Positions 7,315 to 13,370 of a stretch of 13,957 nucleotides of DNA are shown here, piece by piece. Source of the DNA: Salinisphaera sp. UBA6602 (GTDB lineage: Bacteria > Pseudomonadota > Gammaproteobacteria > Nevskiales > Salinisphaeraceae); assembly GCA_002433465.1 (NCBI GenBank), contig DJIE01000145.1, positions 1 through 13,957 of the forward strand, written 5' to 3'. Made by a program: the position numbers and the translations under genes. Each line of letters starts with the position of its first letter. Position 1 is the stretch's first letter. The notes below the pieces were generated by a model that made no database searches, was not told where the DNA came from, and saw only the letters and a program-made list of their open reading frames with translations.

Positions 7315-7908
7315 ATGAAGGCACGCAGCGCAACGATCGCACGCCAGACCGCAGAAACCGATATCCAGGTCACGCTGGATCTCGACGGCAATGGCGTATT
7401 CGCCGCCGAAACGGGCGTCGGCTTCTTCGATCACATGCTTCACCAGATCAGCCGCCACGGCATGATCGACCTCGACGTGCGCGCGACCGGCGACCTGCAT
7501 ATCGACGACCACCACACGGTCGAGGATGTCGGCATCTGTATCGGCCAGGCCTTGCGTGAGGCCGTGGGCGACAAGCGCGGCATCACCCGCTATGGCCATA
7601 CCTACGTACCGCTCGACGAAGCGCTGTCGCGCGTGGTCATCGACTTGTCCGGCCGCCCGGGCCTGTTCTTCAGCGCGGACTTTACCCGCGACAAGATTGG
7701 CACCTTCGATGTGGAACTGGTGCGCGAATTCTTCCAGGGCGTGGCCAGCGCCGGCGCGCTGACCCTGCACATGGATGCGCTCAAGGGGCACAATGCCCAC
7801 CATATAGCCGAAACCCTGTTCAAGGCGTTCGGCCGCGCCCTGCGCATGGCCGTATCGGCCGATGCCCGCAGCGGCGACAGCATGCCGTCCACCAAGGGCA
7901 GCCTCTAA
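7315..7908 (+). CDS. hisB: Imidazoleglycerol-phosphate dehydratase HisB
   Basis: HisB dehydrates imidazoleglycerol phosphate to imidazoleacetol phosphate. The 197-residue product is the monofunctional dehydratase; the phosphatase half present in enteric HisB is absent. The manganese-binding and catalytic blocks are intact: [13 protein letters not shown] (about 37-49), DDHHTVED (64-71) and [14 protein letters not shown] (158-171), along with the SGRPG phosphate-site loop. The ATG at 7315 agrees with the family N-terminus; the purine-rich site upstream is rather distant (14 bases). It is the first gene of the hisB-hisH-hisA-hisF run and is separated from hisH by 30 bases. The candidate promoter directly upstream suggests it starts its own transcript, apart from thrB-dtd. 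Confidence 0.97.
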   Translation: MKARSATIARQTAETDIQVTLDLDGNGVFAAETGVGFFDHMLHQISRHGMIDLDVRATGDLHIDDHHTVEDVGICIGQALREAVGDKRGITRYGHTYVPLDEALSRVVIDLSGRPGLFFSADFTRDKIGTFDVELVREFFQGVASAGALTLHMDALKGHNAHHIAETLFKAFGRALRMAVSADARSGDSMPSTKGSL

Positions 7909-7938
7909 ACCCCTTTCTTCTTCGTACACGATCACACT

Positions 7939-8583
7939 ATGGCAACCGTCGGCATCATCGACTACGGGATGGGCAATCTGCACTCGATTGCCAAGGCCTT
8001 GCGCTACGTCGCATCGGACGAGCAGATCGAGGTCAGCTTCGACCCGGACGTACTCGCGCGCATGGACCGGCTGGTATTGCCCGGCGTAGGCGCGATCGGC
8101 CACTGCATGGACGAACTGCATCGCCTCGAGCTCGACGACATGCTGCGCGAACAGCTCGGCAAGAAGCCGTTGATGGGCGTCTGCCTGGGCATCGAAGCGC
8201 TCATGGGCCATTCCGAGGAATCCGGCGGTGTGGAATGCCTGGGCGCCTTCCCCGGCGACACCGTGCACTTCGCCGCCCCCGATGCGCAGCCGGACGGCGT
8301 GCGCCGCAAGATTCCGCATATGGGCTGGAACCAGGTTCGCCAGGAGCGCCACCATCCGCTCTGGAAGGATATCGCGCCGGCCAGCTGGTTCTATTTCGTG
8401 CACAGCTATTACGTAGTGCCCAGCGACGAGCGTCATATCGCTGGCACCACCGACTATGGCGTGCGCTTTGCTTCGGTGATCCTGCGCCCGAACGTGTTCG
8501 CGGTGCAGTTTCATCCCGAGAAAAGCCAGTCCGCCGGCCTCCAGCTGCTGGCCAATTTTCTGGAATGGGACGGCGCCGCCTGA
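7939..8583 (+). CDS. hisH: Imidazole glycerol phosphate synthase, glutamine amidotransferase subunit HisH
   Basis: HisH hydrolyses glutamine and passes ammonia through the HisF barrel. The 214-residue product is a class I glutamine amidotransferase with start MATVGIIDYGMGNLHS, oxyanion strand LPGVGAIG, nucleophile Cys82 in GVCLG, and the His192/Glu194 pair in FHPEKS, so the catalytic triad is complete. The residue two after Gly84 is Glu86 (CLGIE; codon GAA at 8194-8196), whereas HisH and most class I amidotransferases have Gln there (CLGMQ, CLGHQ), where it contributes to glutamine binding. The rest of the neighbourhood (ALMGHSEESGG) is normal, so a frameshift is excluded. The start has no evident Shine-Dalgarno sequence. 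It lies 30 bases after hisB and 60 before hisA. Confidence 0.96.
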   Translation: MATVGIIDYGMGNLHSIAKALRYVASDEQIEVSFDPDVLARMDRLVLPGVGAIGHCMDELHRLELDDMLREQLGKKPLMGVCLGIEALMGHSEESGGVECLGAFPGDTVHFAAPDAQPDGVRRKIPHMGWNQVRQERHHPLWKDIAPASWFYFVHSYYVVPSDERHIAGTTDYGVRFASVILRPNVFAVQFHPEKSQSAGLQLLANFLEWDGAA

Positions 8584-8643
8584 GCGCCCTTCGCAAGCAT
8601 CCAGTCGTTTCGACCATTCAAGCCGTAGACGAGGATTATCGGC

Positions 8644-9399
8644 GTGTTACTCATACCTGCCATTGATATCAAGAACGGCCAGTGCGTACGCCTGCGCCAG
8701 GGCCGCATGGACGACGTCACCGTCTTCGACGAAGATCCGGTGGCCGTGGCCGAGCGCTGGCTCGCCGAAGGTGCGGATCGGATCCACGTCGTCGATCTCG
8801 ACGGTGCCAAGGCCGGCTATCCGGTCAACGACCGCGTGATCGGCCAGATCGTGTCGGCCTGCGGCAACGTGCCCGTCCAGGTGGGCGGCGGCATCCGCGA
8901 CGAGGCCGCGATCGAAACCTATCTCGAGCGTGGCGTGGAGTACGTCATCCTCGGTACGCGTGCCGTGTCGGAGCCGCACTTCGTGGCCGATGCCGGCGTG
9001 GAATTTCCGCGCCACATCATCGTTGGCCTCGATGCCAAGGACGGCATGGTGGCCACCGACGGCTGGTCCAAGCTGTCGAACAACACCGTCGCCGAAATGG
9101 CACAGCAGTTCGAGGACGACGGCGTGGTCGCGATCATCCATACCGATATCGGCCGCGACGGCATGATGCAGGGCGTCAACGTCGAAGCCAGCCGCGCCTT
9201 GGCCGCCGAACTCACCATTCCGGTGATTGCCTCCGGCGGCGTGACCCGCCTCGACGATATCGAGGCCCTGCTCACCGCCGAGGAAGACGGCGTGACCGGC
9301 GCGGTCATCGGCCGCGCGCTCTACGAGGGTACGATCGACCTCGCCGAAGCACGCAAGCTGGTCAACGACCGTCAGTCCAAGTCGAAGGGGTCCGCGTGA
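8644..9399 (+). CDS. hisA: ProFAR isomerase HisA
   Basis: HisA is the (beta/alpha)8-barrel isomerase converting ProFAR to PRFAR, the substrate of HisH/HisF. The 251-residue product has general acid/base residues Asp8 (PAIDIKNG) and Asp130 (GLDAKDG), the phosphate loops VGGGIR (about 80-85) and ASGGV (196-200), and the HTDIGRDG strand. The start is a GTG at 8644 with an AGGA ribosome-binding site about nine bases upstream, and homology begins there. Its stop overlaps the GTG of hisF. Length is slightly above the usual 240-245 because of a Lys/Ser-rich tail after the last helix; that tail includes the ribosome-binding site of hisF, which may explain it. Confidence 0.97.
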   Translation: MLLIPAIDIKNGQCVRLRQGRMDDVTVFDEDPVAVAERWLAEGADRIHVVDLDGAKAGYPVNDRVIGQIVSACGNVPVQVGGGIRDEAAIETYLERGVEYVILGTRAVSEPHFVADAGVEFPRHIIVGLDAKDGMVATDGWSKLSNNTVAEMAQQFEDDGVVAIIHTDIGRDGMMQGVNVEASRALAAELTIPVIASGGVTRLDDIEALLTAEEDGVTGAVIGRALYEGTIDLAEARKLVNDRQSKSKGSA

Positions 9400-10181
9400 G
9401 CCTGGCCAAACGCATCATCCCCTGTCTGGATATCGACAAGGGCCGGGTCGTCAAGGGCGTCAAGTTCCTCGAGATCAAGGATGCCGGCGATCCGGTCGAG
9501 ATCGCGCGGCGCTACGACCAGCAGGGCGCCGATGAACTCGTCTTTCTCGATATCACGGCAAGCCACGAAGACCGCGGCACGCTCATGGAAGTGGTCGAGC
9601 GCGTGGCCGGCGAGGTATTCATCCCGCTGACCGTCGGCGGCGGCGTACGGACCCTGCCCGACGTACGGCGCCTGCTGTCGGCCGGTGCCGACAAGGTATC
9701 GATCAACACGGCCGCGATCTCGGACCCCAATTTCGTGGCCGAGGCCGCCTATCGCTACGGCTCGCAGTGCATCGTGGTCGCGCTCGACGCCAAGAACGTG
9801 GCCCGCAAGGGCGAAGCGCCGCGCTGGGAAATCTTCACCCACGGCGGGCGCAAATCCACCGGTATCGATGCGATCGAATGGGCTCAGAAGCTGGTGTCGC
9901 TCGGCGCCGGCGAAGTGCTGCTGACCAGCATGGACAAGGACGGCACCAAGTCCGGCTTCGATCTCAAGCTCACCCGTGCCATCTCGGAAGCCGTGGACGT
10001 GCCGGTCATCGCCTCCGGCGGGGTCGGTAATCTCGAGCATCTGCACGACGGACTGGAAATCGGCGCCGCCGATGCCGTACTCGCCGCCTCGATCTTTCAC
10101 TTCGGCACGTACACGATCCAGCAGGCCAAGGGTTATCTCGCCGAACGCGGCGTGGTCGTACGCGACCCGATCTACCGCTAG
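9396..10181 (+). CDS. hisF: Imidazole glycerol phosphate synthase cyclase subunit HisF
   Basis: HisF uses HisH-derived ammonia to turn PRFAR into imidazoleglycerol phosphate and AICAR. The 261-residue product has the half-barrel repeats of the family, catalytic Asp12 (IPCLDIDKG) and Asp131 (VALDAKN), and phosphate loops GGGV (about 81-84) and ASGGVG. The start is a GTG at 9396 ([12 protein letters not shown] is the usual N-terminus), preceded by AAGGGG five bases upstream and overlapping the hisA stop (GTGA). An open frame extends upstream through hisA but has no homology. hisI and hisE do not follow, as they do in many bacteria, but lie in the left block of the window. A hairpin starts seven bases after the stop. 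Confidence 0.97.
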   Translation: MSLAKRIIPCLDIDKGRVVKGVKFLEIKDAGDPVEIARRYDQQGADELVFLDITASHEDRGTLMEVVERVAGEVFIPLTVGGGVRTLPDVRRLLSAGADKVSINTAAISDPNFVAEAAYRYGSQCIVVALDAKNVARKGEAPRWEIFTHGGRKSTGIDAIEWAQKLVSLGAGEVLLTSMDKDGTKSGFDLKLTRAISEAVDVPVIASGGVGNLEHLHDGLEIGAADAVLAASIFHFGTYTIQQAKGYLAERGVVVRDPIYR

Positions 10182-10187
10182 CGCCAC

Positions 10188-10221
10188 CCGACGCCGGGTC
10201 GCCCTGTCTTCCCGGCGTCGG
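10188..10221 (+). terminator. Hairpin after hisF, possible terminator without U tract
   Basis: An 11-base perfect inverted repeat (arms 10188-10198 and 10211-10221, CCGACGCCGGG and its complement) encloses a 12-base loop and begins seven bases after the hisF stop. The stem is very GC-rich but no T run follows, so it may instead stabilise the mRNA 3' end or pause polymerase. Confidence 0.4.
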
Positions 10222-10576
10222 CGATTCAGCGCGACCCTCGTACCTGTTCTGGACGCGATCCGCCGACCCCTCGGCTCTAAAGACAGCGTGCCTGGACTTC
10301 CGGCTCGCCCGATGCGTTCGACTTGACTGCAAAAAGCGATCCTCAAGATGGGCCCAATGACCATCTGAGTGCGCCTGCTTCGATCGGCGTAATCTGCGGC
10401 CGCCCTTGTTGAAACGGTTTCGGAAGCCGGATGGATCGCTCGGTACGCAAGATCGGCCAGCGGGTGCACCCGAATCTGCCGCTCACGCATGCGCGTTTGT
10501 GCCGATTGCTTAAGCCAGCCGTAAGCTTGGGCGCTCGATACTTGGCTTGCTTGTATCACCACCGTCGGCGTATTCG
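10222..10576. other. Long intergenic region between hisF and the SIMPL gene
   Basis: No established gene is recognised in these 355 bases. The region contains a TTGACT (10323-10328), an imperfect inverted repeat around a nine-base loop (10342-10369), a TTGAAA (10409-10414) and a 49-codon ORF abutting the next gene (10431-10580). None of the hexamers has a convincing -10 partner. A long minus-strand open frame crosses the region but is the shadow of hisF. Confidence 0.6.
10342..10369. repeat. Imperfect inverted repeat upstream of the SIMPL gene
   Basis: The arms CTCaAGATGG and CCATCTGAG pair over nine bases with one bulged A, around the loop GCCCAATGA. No T run follows in either direction. 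It could be an operator or an RNA hairpin; function is unknown. Confidence 0.35.
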
Positions 10577-10580
10577 ATGA
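10431..10580 (+). CDS. Doubtful 49-residue basic ORF overlapping the SIMPL start
   Basis: An ATG at 10431 preceded by GGAAG (four bases away) opens 49 codons ending in TGA at 10578-10580, which overlaps the ATG of the SIMPL gene (ATGA). The product would start MDRSVRKIGQ, is strongly basic with a run of arginines at its end, and has no domain I recognise. The stop/start overlap and the absence of a ribosome-binding site for the SIMPL gene hint at coupling, as seen at five other junctions in this window. Against it, a 49-codon frame is common by chance in such GC-rich DNA. Treat as unproven. Confidence 0.2.
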   Translation: MDRSVRKIGQRVHPNLPLTHARLCRLLKPAVSLGARYLACLYHHRRRIR

Positions 10581-11287
10581 AGAACAATATCCTGGCTGCT
10601 GCCATTCTCGGCCTGTGTCTAGCGATTGGGCTGATCGTGGGCGGCAGCTATCTCAAGAGCGCGGCCATTCAATGGAAATCGGCCGAGCGCGCGGTCACGG
10701 TCAAGGGGTTGGCCGAACGCGAAGTACGAGCCAATCTTGCCCTATGGCCGCTACACTTCACGGTTACCGGCGACGAACTGGGCGCGGTGCAGGATCAGGT
10801 CAATCGCCAGGCCGACATCATCCGCAGTTTCTTGACCGATGCCGGCTTCAAGGCCGATTCGATCTCGCTCACATCACCTCAGGTGACCGATCGCTATGCC
10901 AACAGCTACGGCGACCAGCGCCCGCCGACGCGTTATTCCGCCGAAGCCACGGTGCTGGTACGCACGCCCGAAATCGACACGGTCAAGCAGGCCATGCCGC
11001 GCGTGGGCGAACTGGTCAGCCAGGGCGTGGTGCTCTCGCCCAACTATGAATATCGCACCGAGTTTCTGTTTACCGACCTGGAATCGATCAAGCCGGAAAT
11101 GATTGCCCAGGCCACCGCCGATGCGCGCAAGGCCGCACGTCAGTTCGCGGAGGATTCGGGCAGTCAGGTCGGTGCCATCCGTTCAGCTTCCCAGGGCTAT
11201 TTCTCGATTGAAGACCTGGACAGCTACACGCCGGACGTCAAGAAAGTTCGCGTCGTAACCACTATCGACTACGCGCTCGAAGACTAG
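10577..11287 (+). CDS. SIMPL-domain (DUF541) membrane-anchored protein
   Basis: The 236-residue product starts with a hydrophobic segment (about residues 4-24) lacking a clear signal-peptidase site, so it is probably an N-terminal anchor with the rest in the periplasm. Residues about 38-232 fit the SIMPL/DUF541 fold (VTVKGLAEREVRANLALWPLHF at the start, the AEATVLVRTPEID strand, and the NYEYRTEFLFTDL and ATADARKAARQFAEDSG segments). Relatives such as E. coli YggE are linked to oxidative stress resistance, but the biochemical function of this subgroup is unknown. The ATG at 10577 was chosen because the hydrophobic leader starts there; a TTG ten codons upstream is possible but adds nothing recognisable. 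No Shine-Dalgarno sequence is seen. It stands alone, followed by a strong terminator. Confidence 0.88.
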   Translation: MKNNILAAAILGLCLAIGLIVGGSYLKSAAIQWKSAERAVTVKGLAEREVRANLALWPLHFTVTGDELGAVQDQVNRQADIIRSFLTDAGFKADSISLTSPQVTDRYANSYGDQRPPTRYSAEATVLVRTPEIDTVKQAMPRVGELVSQGVVLSPNYEYRTEFLFTDLESIKPEMIAQATADARKAARQFAEDSGSQVGAIRSASQGYFSIEDLDSYTPDVKKVRVVTTIDYALED

Positions 11288-11301
11288 GCAACGGCGGACA
11301 C

Positions 11302-11333
11302 AAAAAAGCCCGGGTCGAAGCCCGGGCTTTGCT
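11302..11333. terminator. Bidirectional intrinsic terminator
   Basis: A perfect ten-base inverted repeat (arms AAAGCCCGGG at 11305-11314 and CCCGGGCTTT at 11321-11330) encloses a six-base loop. It is preceded by six A (11302-11307) and ends in T-rich sequence, so it can terminate both the SIMPL gene from the left and the DJ-1 gene from the right. It lies 15 bases after the SIMPL stop, in the gap between convergent genes. Confidence 0.93.
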
Positions 11334-11362
11334 TTGCACATGGCAGTCAGTGCGCAGCTCGA

Positions 11363-11929
11363 TCAGGTGGTCTGTTCTTCGTGCTTGCCTTCGGCGATCT
11401 CTTCGATCGTCTTGGCACAGAAGGCATCCAGATCATCCGGCGTGCGGCTGGTGACGAGCGCTTCGTCACAGACTACCTCGCGGTCCTCCCACTTGGCGCC
11501 CGCGTTCTGCAGGTCCGTCTTGATGGAGGGGAACGAAGTCACGGTACGGCCCTTGAGCACGTCGGCTTCGGCCAGCAGCCACGGTCCGTGGCAGATGGCG
11601 GAGACCGGCTTGTGCTGGGCGAAGAAATCCCGCACGAACTGCACGGCCTTGTCGTTCATGCGCAGGGTGTCCGGATTGGCCAGACCGCCCGGCAGCACGA
11701 GGGCGTTATAGTCCTTGGCCGATACCTGATCGACGGTCTTGTCGACCGGAATCGGATCGCCCTTGGGCTCGCCGCCGCTTTCGCCCTGGATCTTGCCGTT
11801 TTCGAGCGAAATCAGTTCGACCTCGGCGCCGGCGGCCTTGATCTCGTCCCACGGCTGGGTCAGCTCCGAATACTCGAAACCGTTCGTGGCCAGAAAGGCG
11901 ACCTTCTTGCCTTTGAGTTCGTCGCTCAT
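11363..11929 (-). CDS. DJ-1/PfpI family protein (type 1 glutamine amidotransferase-like)
   Basis: The 188-residue product belongs to the DJ-1/PfpI superfamily, PfpI/YhbO branch. It has the nucleophile elbow AICHGPW (Cys113, His114), the conserved acid in GFEYSEL (Glu19), the VLPGG strand (about 78-82) and the C-terminal VTSRTPDDLDAF block. Relatives are described as stress-protective hydrolases, chaperones, or deglycases/methylglyoxal-handling enzymes; which applies here is open. The start is placed at ATG 11929 rather than GTG 11932 because GGAG lies five bases before the ATG, leaving too little room for the GTG. It is separated from rsmB by 109 bases and probably has its own promoter. Two additional cysteines (154 and 171) are present. 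Confidence 0.92.
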   Translation of the reverse strand: MSDELKGKKVAFLATNGFEYSELTQPWDEIKAAGAEVELISLENGKIQGESGGEPKGDPIPVDKTVDQVSAKDYNALVLPGGLANPDTLRMNDKAVQFVRDFFAQHKPVSAICHGPWLLAEADVLKGRTVTSFPSIKTDLQNAGAKWEDREVVCDEALVTSRTPDDLDAFCAKTIEEIAEGKHEEQTT

Positions 11930-11966
11930 CACAACTCCAATTGGTTGGTAAATCAGTACACCACCG

Positions 11967-11994
11967 ACTGTGCGGCTGGGCGCGATCGTTTCAA
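11967..11994 (-). promoter_or_regulatory. Candidate promoter of the DJ-1/PfpI gene
   Basis: On the minus strand TTGAAA (11989-11994) and CACAGT (11967-11972) are 16 bases apart, a good -35 and a weak -10. This would give a 5' leader of about 30 bases containing the GGAG ribosome-binding site. The downstream part of the leader is AT-richer than its surroundings. Confidence 0.25.
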
Positions 11995-12038
11995 CTCCGT
12001 AATGCTACCTACCGAACACGGGATACAAGGGGTCCCGA

Positions 12039-13370
12039 TCAACCGCGGTCGCGTTCGAGCACCGCGTAATAGAAGCCATCGAAGCCGTGCATGCCCGGCG
12101 CGATACGCCGCCCGTGGCGTTCGGCAAAGCCCCAATGCGCATCGATGGTGAGCTCGCGCGCCGCGGGCGTGCGCTTGAGAAAGGCATCAATCACGTCGAC
12201 GCCTTCGGCGCGCAGGATCGAGCAGGTGGCATAGACCAGCCGCCCGCCGGGGGCGAGCGTTTGCCAGAGGCCATCCAGCAACTGGGTCTGGCGCTCGGCC
12301 GCGGCCGCAATATCGGCCGGCCGACGCAGCCATTTGATATCCGGATGGCGCCGAATCACGCCGGTACCGCTACAAGGCGCATCGAGCAGGATGCGATCGA
12401 AGGCGCGGCCATCCCACCACTGATCGATCGCCGCGGCGTCGGCGGCCTTGACCTGCGCGCTGGTCCCCACCCGCGCCAGCGTTTCGTTGAGCGTGTCGAG
12501 CCGCGCGGGGTCGATATCGAGCGCGAGCAGATCGATATCGGCGCGTTCGAGCAGATGCGCGCTCTTGTTACCGGGCGCCGCACAGGCGTCGAGCACGTAA
12601 TCGCCGGCGCGGGCGCCAACCAGGCCGGCGGCGAGCTGGGCGGCGCCGTCCTGTATCGAGAGGTCGCCGCTGGCAAAACCGGGCAGCTCGCGTGCCGGTA
12701 TCGGCGTGTCGAGGGTGAATACGCTGTCGCATACGCGAGCCGCTTCGCTTGCGATCCCGGCCTCGGCCAGACGTTGCATCGCGACATGGCGATCGCAGCG
12801 CCGTGCGTTGGCGCGCAGGTGCATCGGTGCCGGCCGGTTGCCGGCTGCCAGCACATCCGGCCAGAGACGGCCCCAGTCGGTTTCAACCATGCGCACCAGC
12901 CAGTCGGGGTAGCCGTAGCGCACGCCCGGCGCGAGCTCGCCCGACTCGGTGTCTGCGCCCTCGCGCTGATGGCCCCGCAGAATGGCGTTGACCATGCCCC
13001 GCGCCTTGCCAAGCTTGAGCATCGCCGTCGCTGCCACCGTCGCATGTACGGCAGCATGCGCCGGAATACGCATGGCCTCCAGCTGCAACAACCCGACCAG
13101 CAACAGTGCCCGCAGCAGCGGCTGCGGCTTGCGCGACAGGCGCGGTGCCAGCAGGGTTTCCAGGCGGCGATAGTCTCGTAACACGCCGTAGGCCAGCGCC
13201 GAGGTCAGCGCCCGGTCGGCGCCGCTCATCTGCGGCGGCAGCTCCGACAGTGCCGCGTCGAGGCTGCGACGATCATTCATTACGGCCGAAACACAGCGTG
13301 CGGCCCAGCCGCGGGCGGCTGCGCCTTCCACCGGGGCCGGCTGCCTGTCGCGAGGTCGCGATTTACTCAA
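12039..13370 (-). CDS. rsmB: 16S rRNA (cytosine(967)-C(5))-methyltransferase RsmB
   Basis: RsmB methylates C967 of 16S rRNA with S-adenosylmethionine. The 443-residue product has an N-terminal NusB-like RNA-binding domain (about 20-150, including YGVLRDYRRLE and the RIPAHAAVHATV helix). The C-terminal Rossmann methyltransferase domain holds the two cysteines of the family, Cys333 (DAPCSGTGVIRRHPDIKW) and catalytic Cys383 (YATCSI), spaced 50 residues apart as in E. coli (325/375). SAM motif I reads DACAAPGNKS, with Asn268 where APGGK is usual. The start is a TTG at 13370 whose first eight bases overlap the fmt stop (TTGAGTAA); a GTG at residue 14 is an alternative, as family homology begins near residue 20. 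Unlike in E. coli and Pseudomonas, trkA does not follow. Confidence 0.95.
   Translation of the reverse strand: MSKSRPRDRQPAPVEGAAARGWAARCVSAVMNDRRSLDAALSELPPQMSGADRALTSALAYGVLRDYRRLETLLAPRLSRKPQPLLRALLLVGLLQLEAMRIPAHAAVHATVAATAMLKLGKARGMVNAILRGHQREGADTESGELAPGVRYGYPDWLVRMVETDWGRLWPDVLAAGNRPAPMHLRANARRCDRHVAMQRLAEAGIASEAARVCDSVFTLDTPIPARELPGFASGDLSIQDGAAQLAAGLVGARAGDYVLDACAAPGNKSAHLLERADIDLLALDIDPARLDTLNETLARVGTSAQVKAADAAAIDQWWDGRAFDRILLDAPCSGTGVIRRHPDIKWLRRPADIAAAAERQTQLLDGLWQTLAPGGRLVYATCSILRAEGVDVIDAFLKRTPAARELTIDAHWGFAERHGRRIAPGMHGFDGFYYAVLERDRG

Noticed and set aside
7273..8514. 413-codon minus-strand frame opposite hisB and hisH
   Set aside because: Shadow of two well-supported genes; low-complexity composition and no homology that I can see.
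9372..10562. 396-codon minus-strand frame opposite hisF and the following gap
   Set aside because: Most of it is antisense to hisF, and the part in the gap shows no domain or ribosome-binding site.
12019..12037. Five-base inverted repeat directly after the rsmB stop
   Set aside because: Too short and not followed by a T run on the minus strand, so not called as a terminator.
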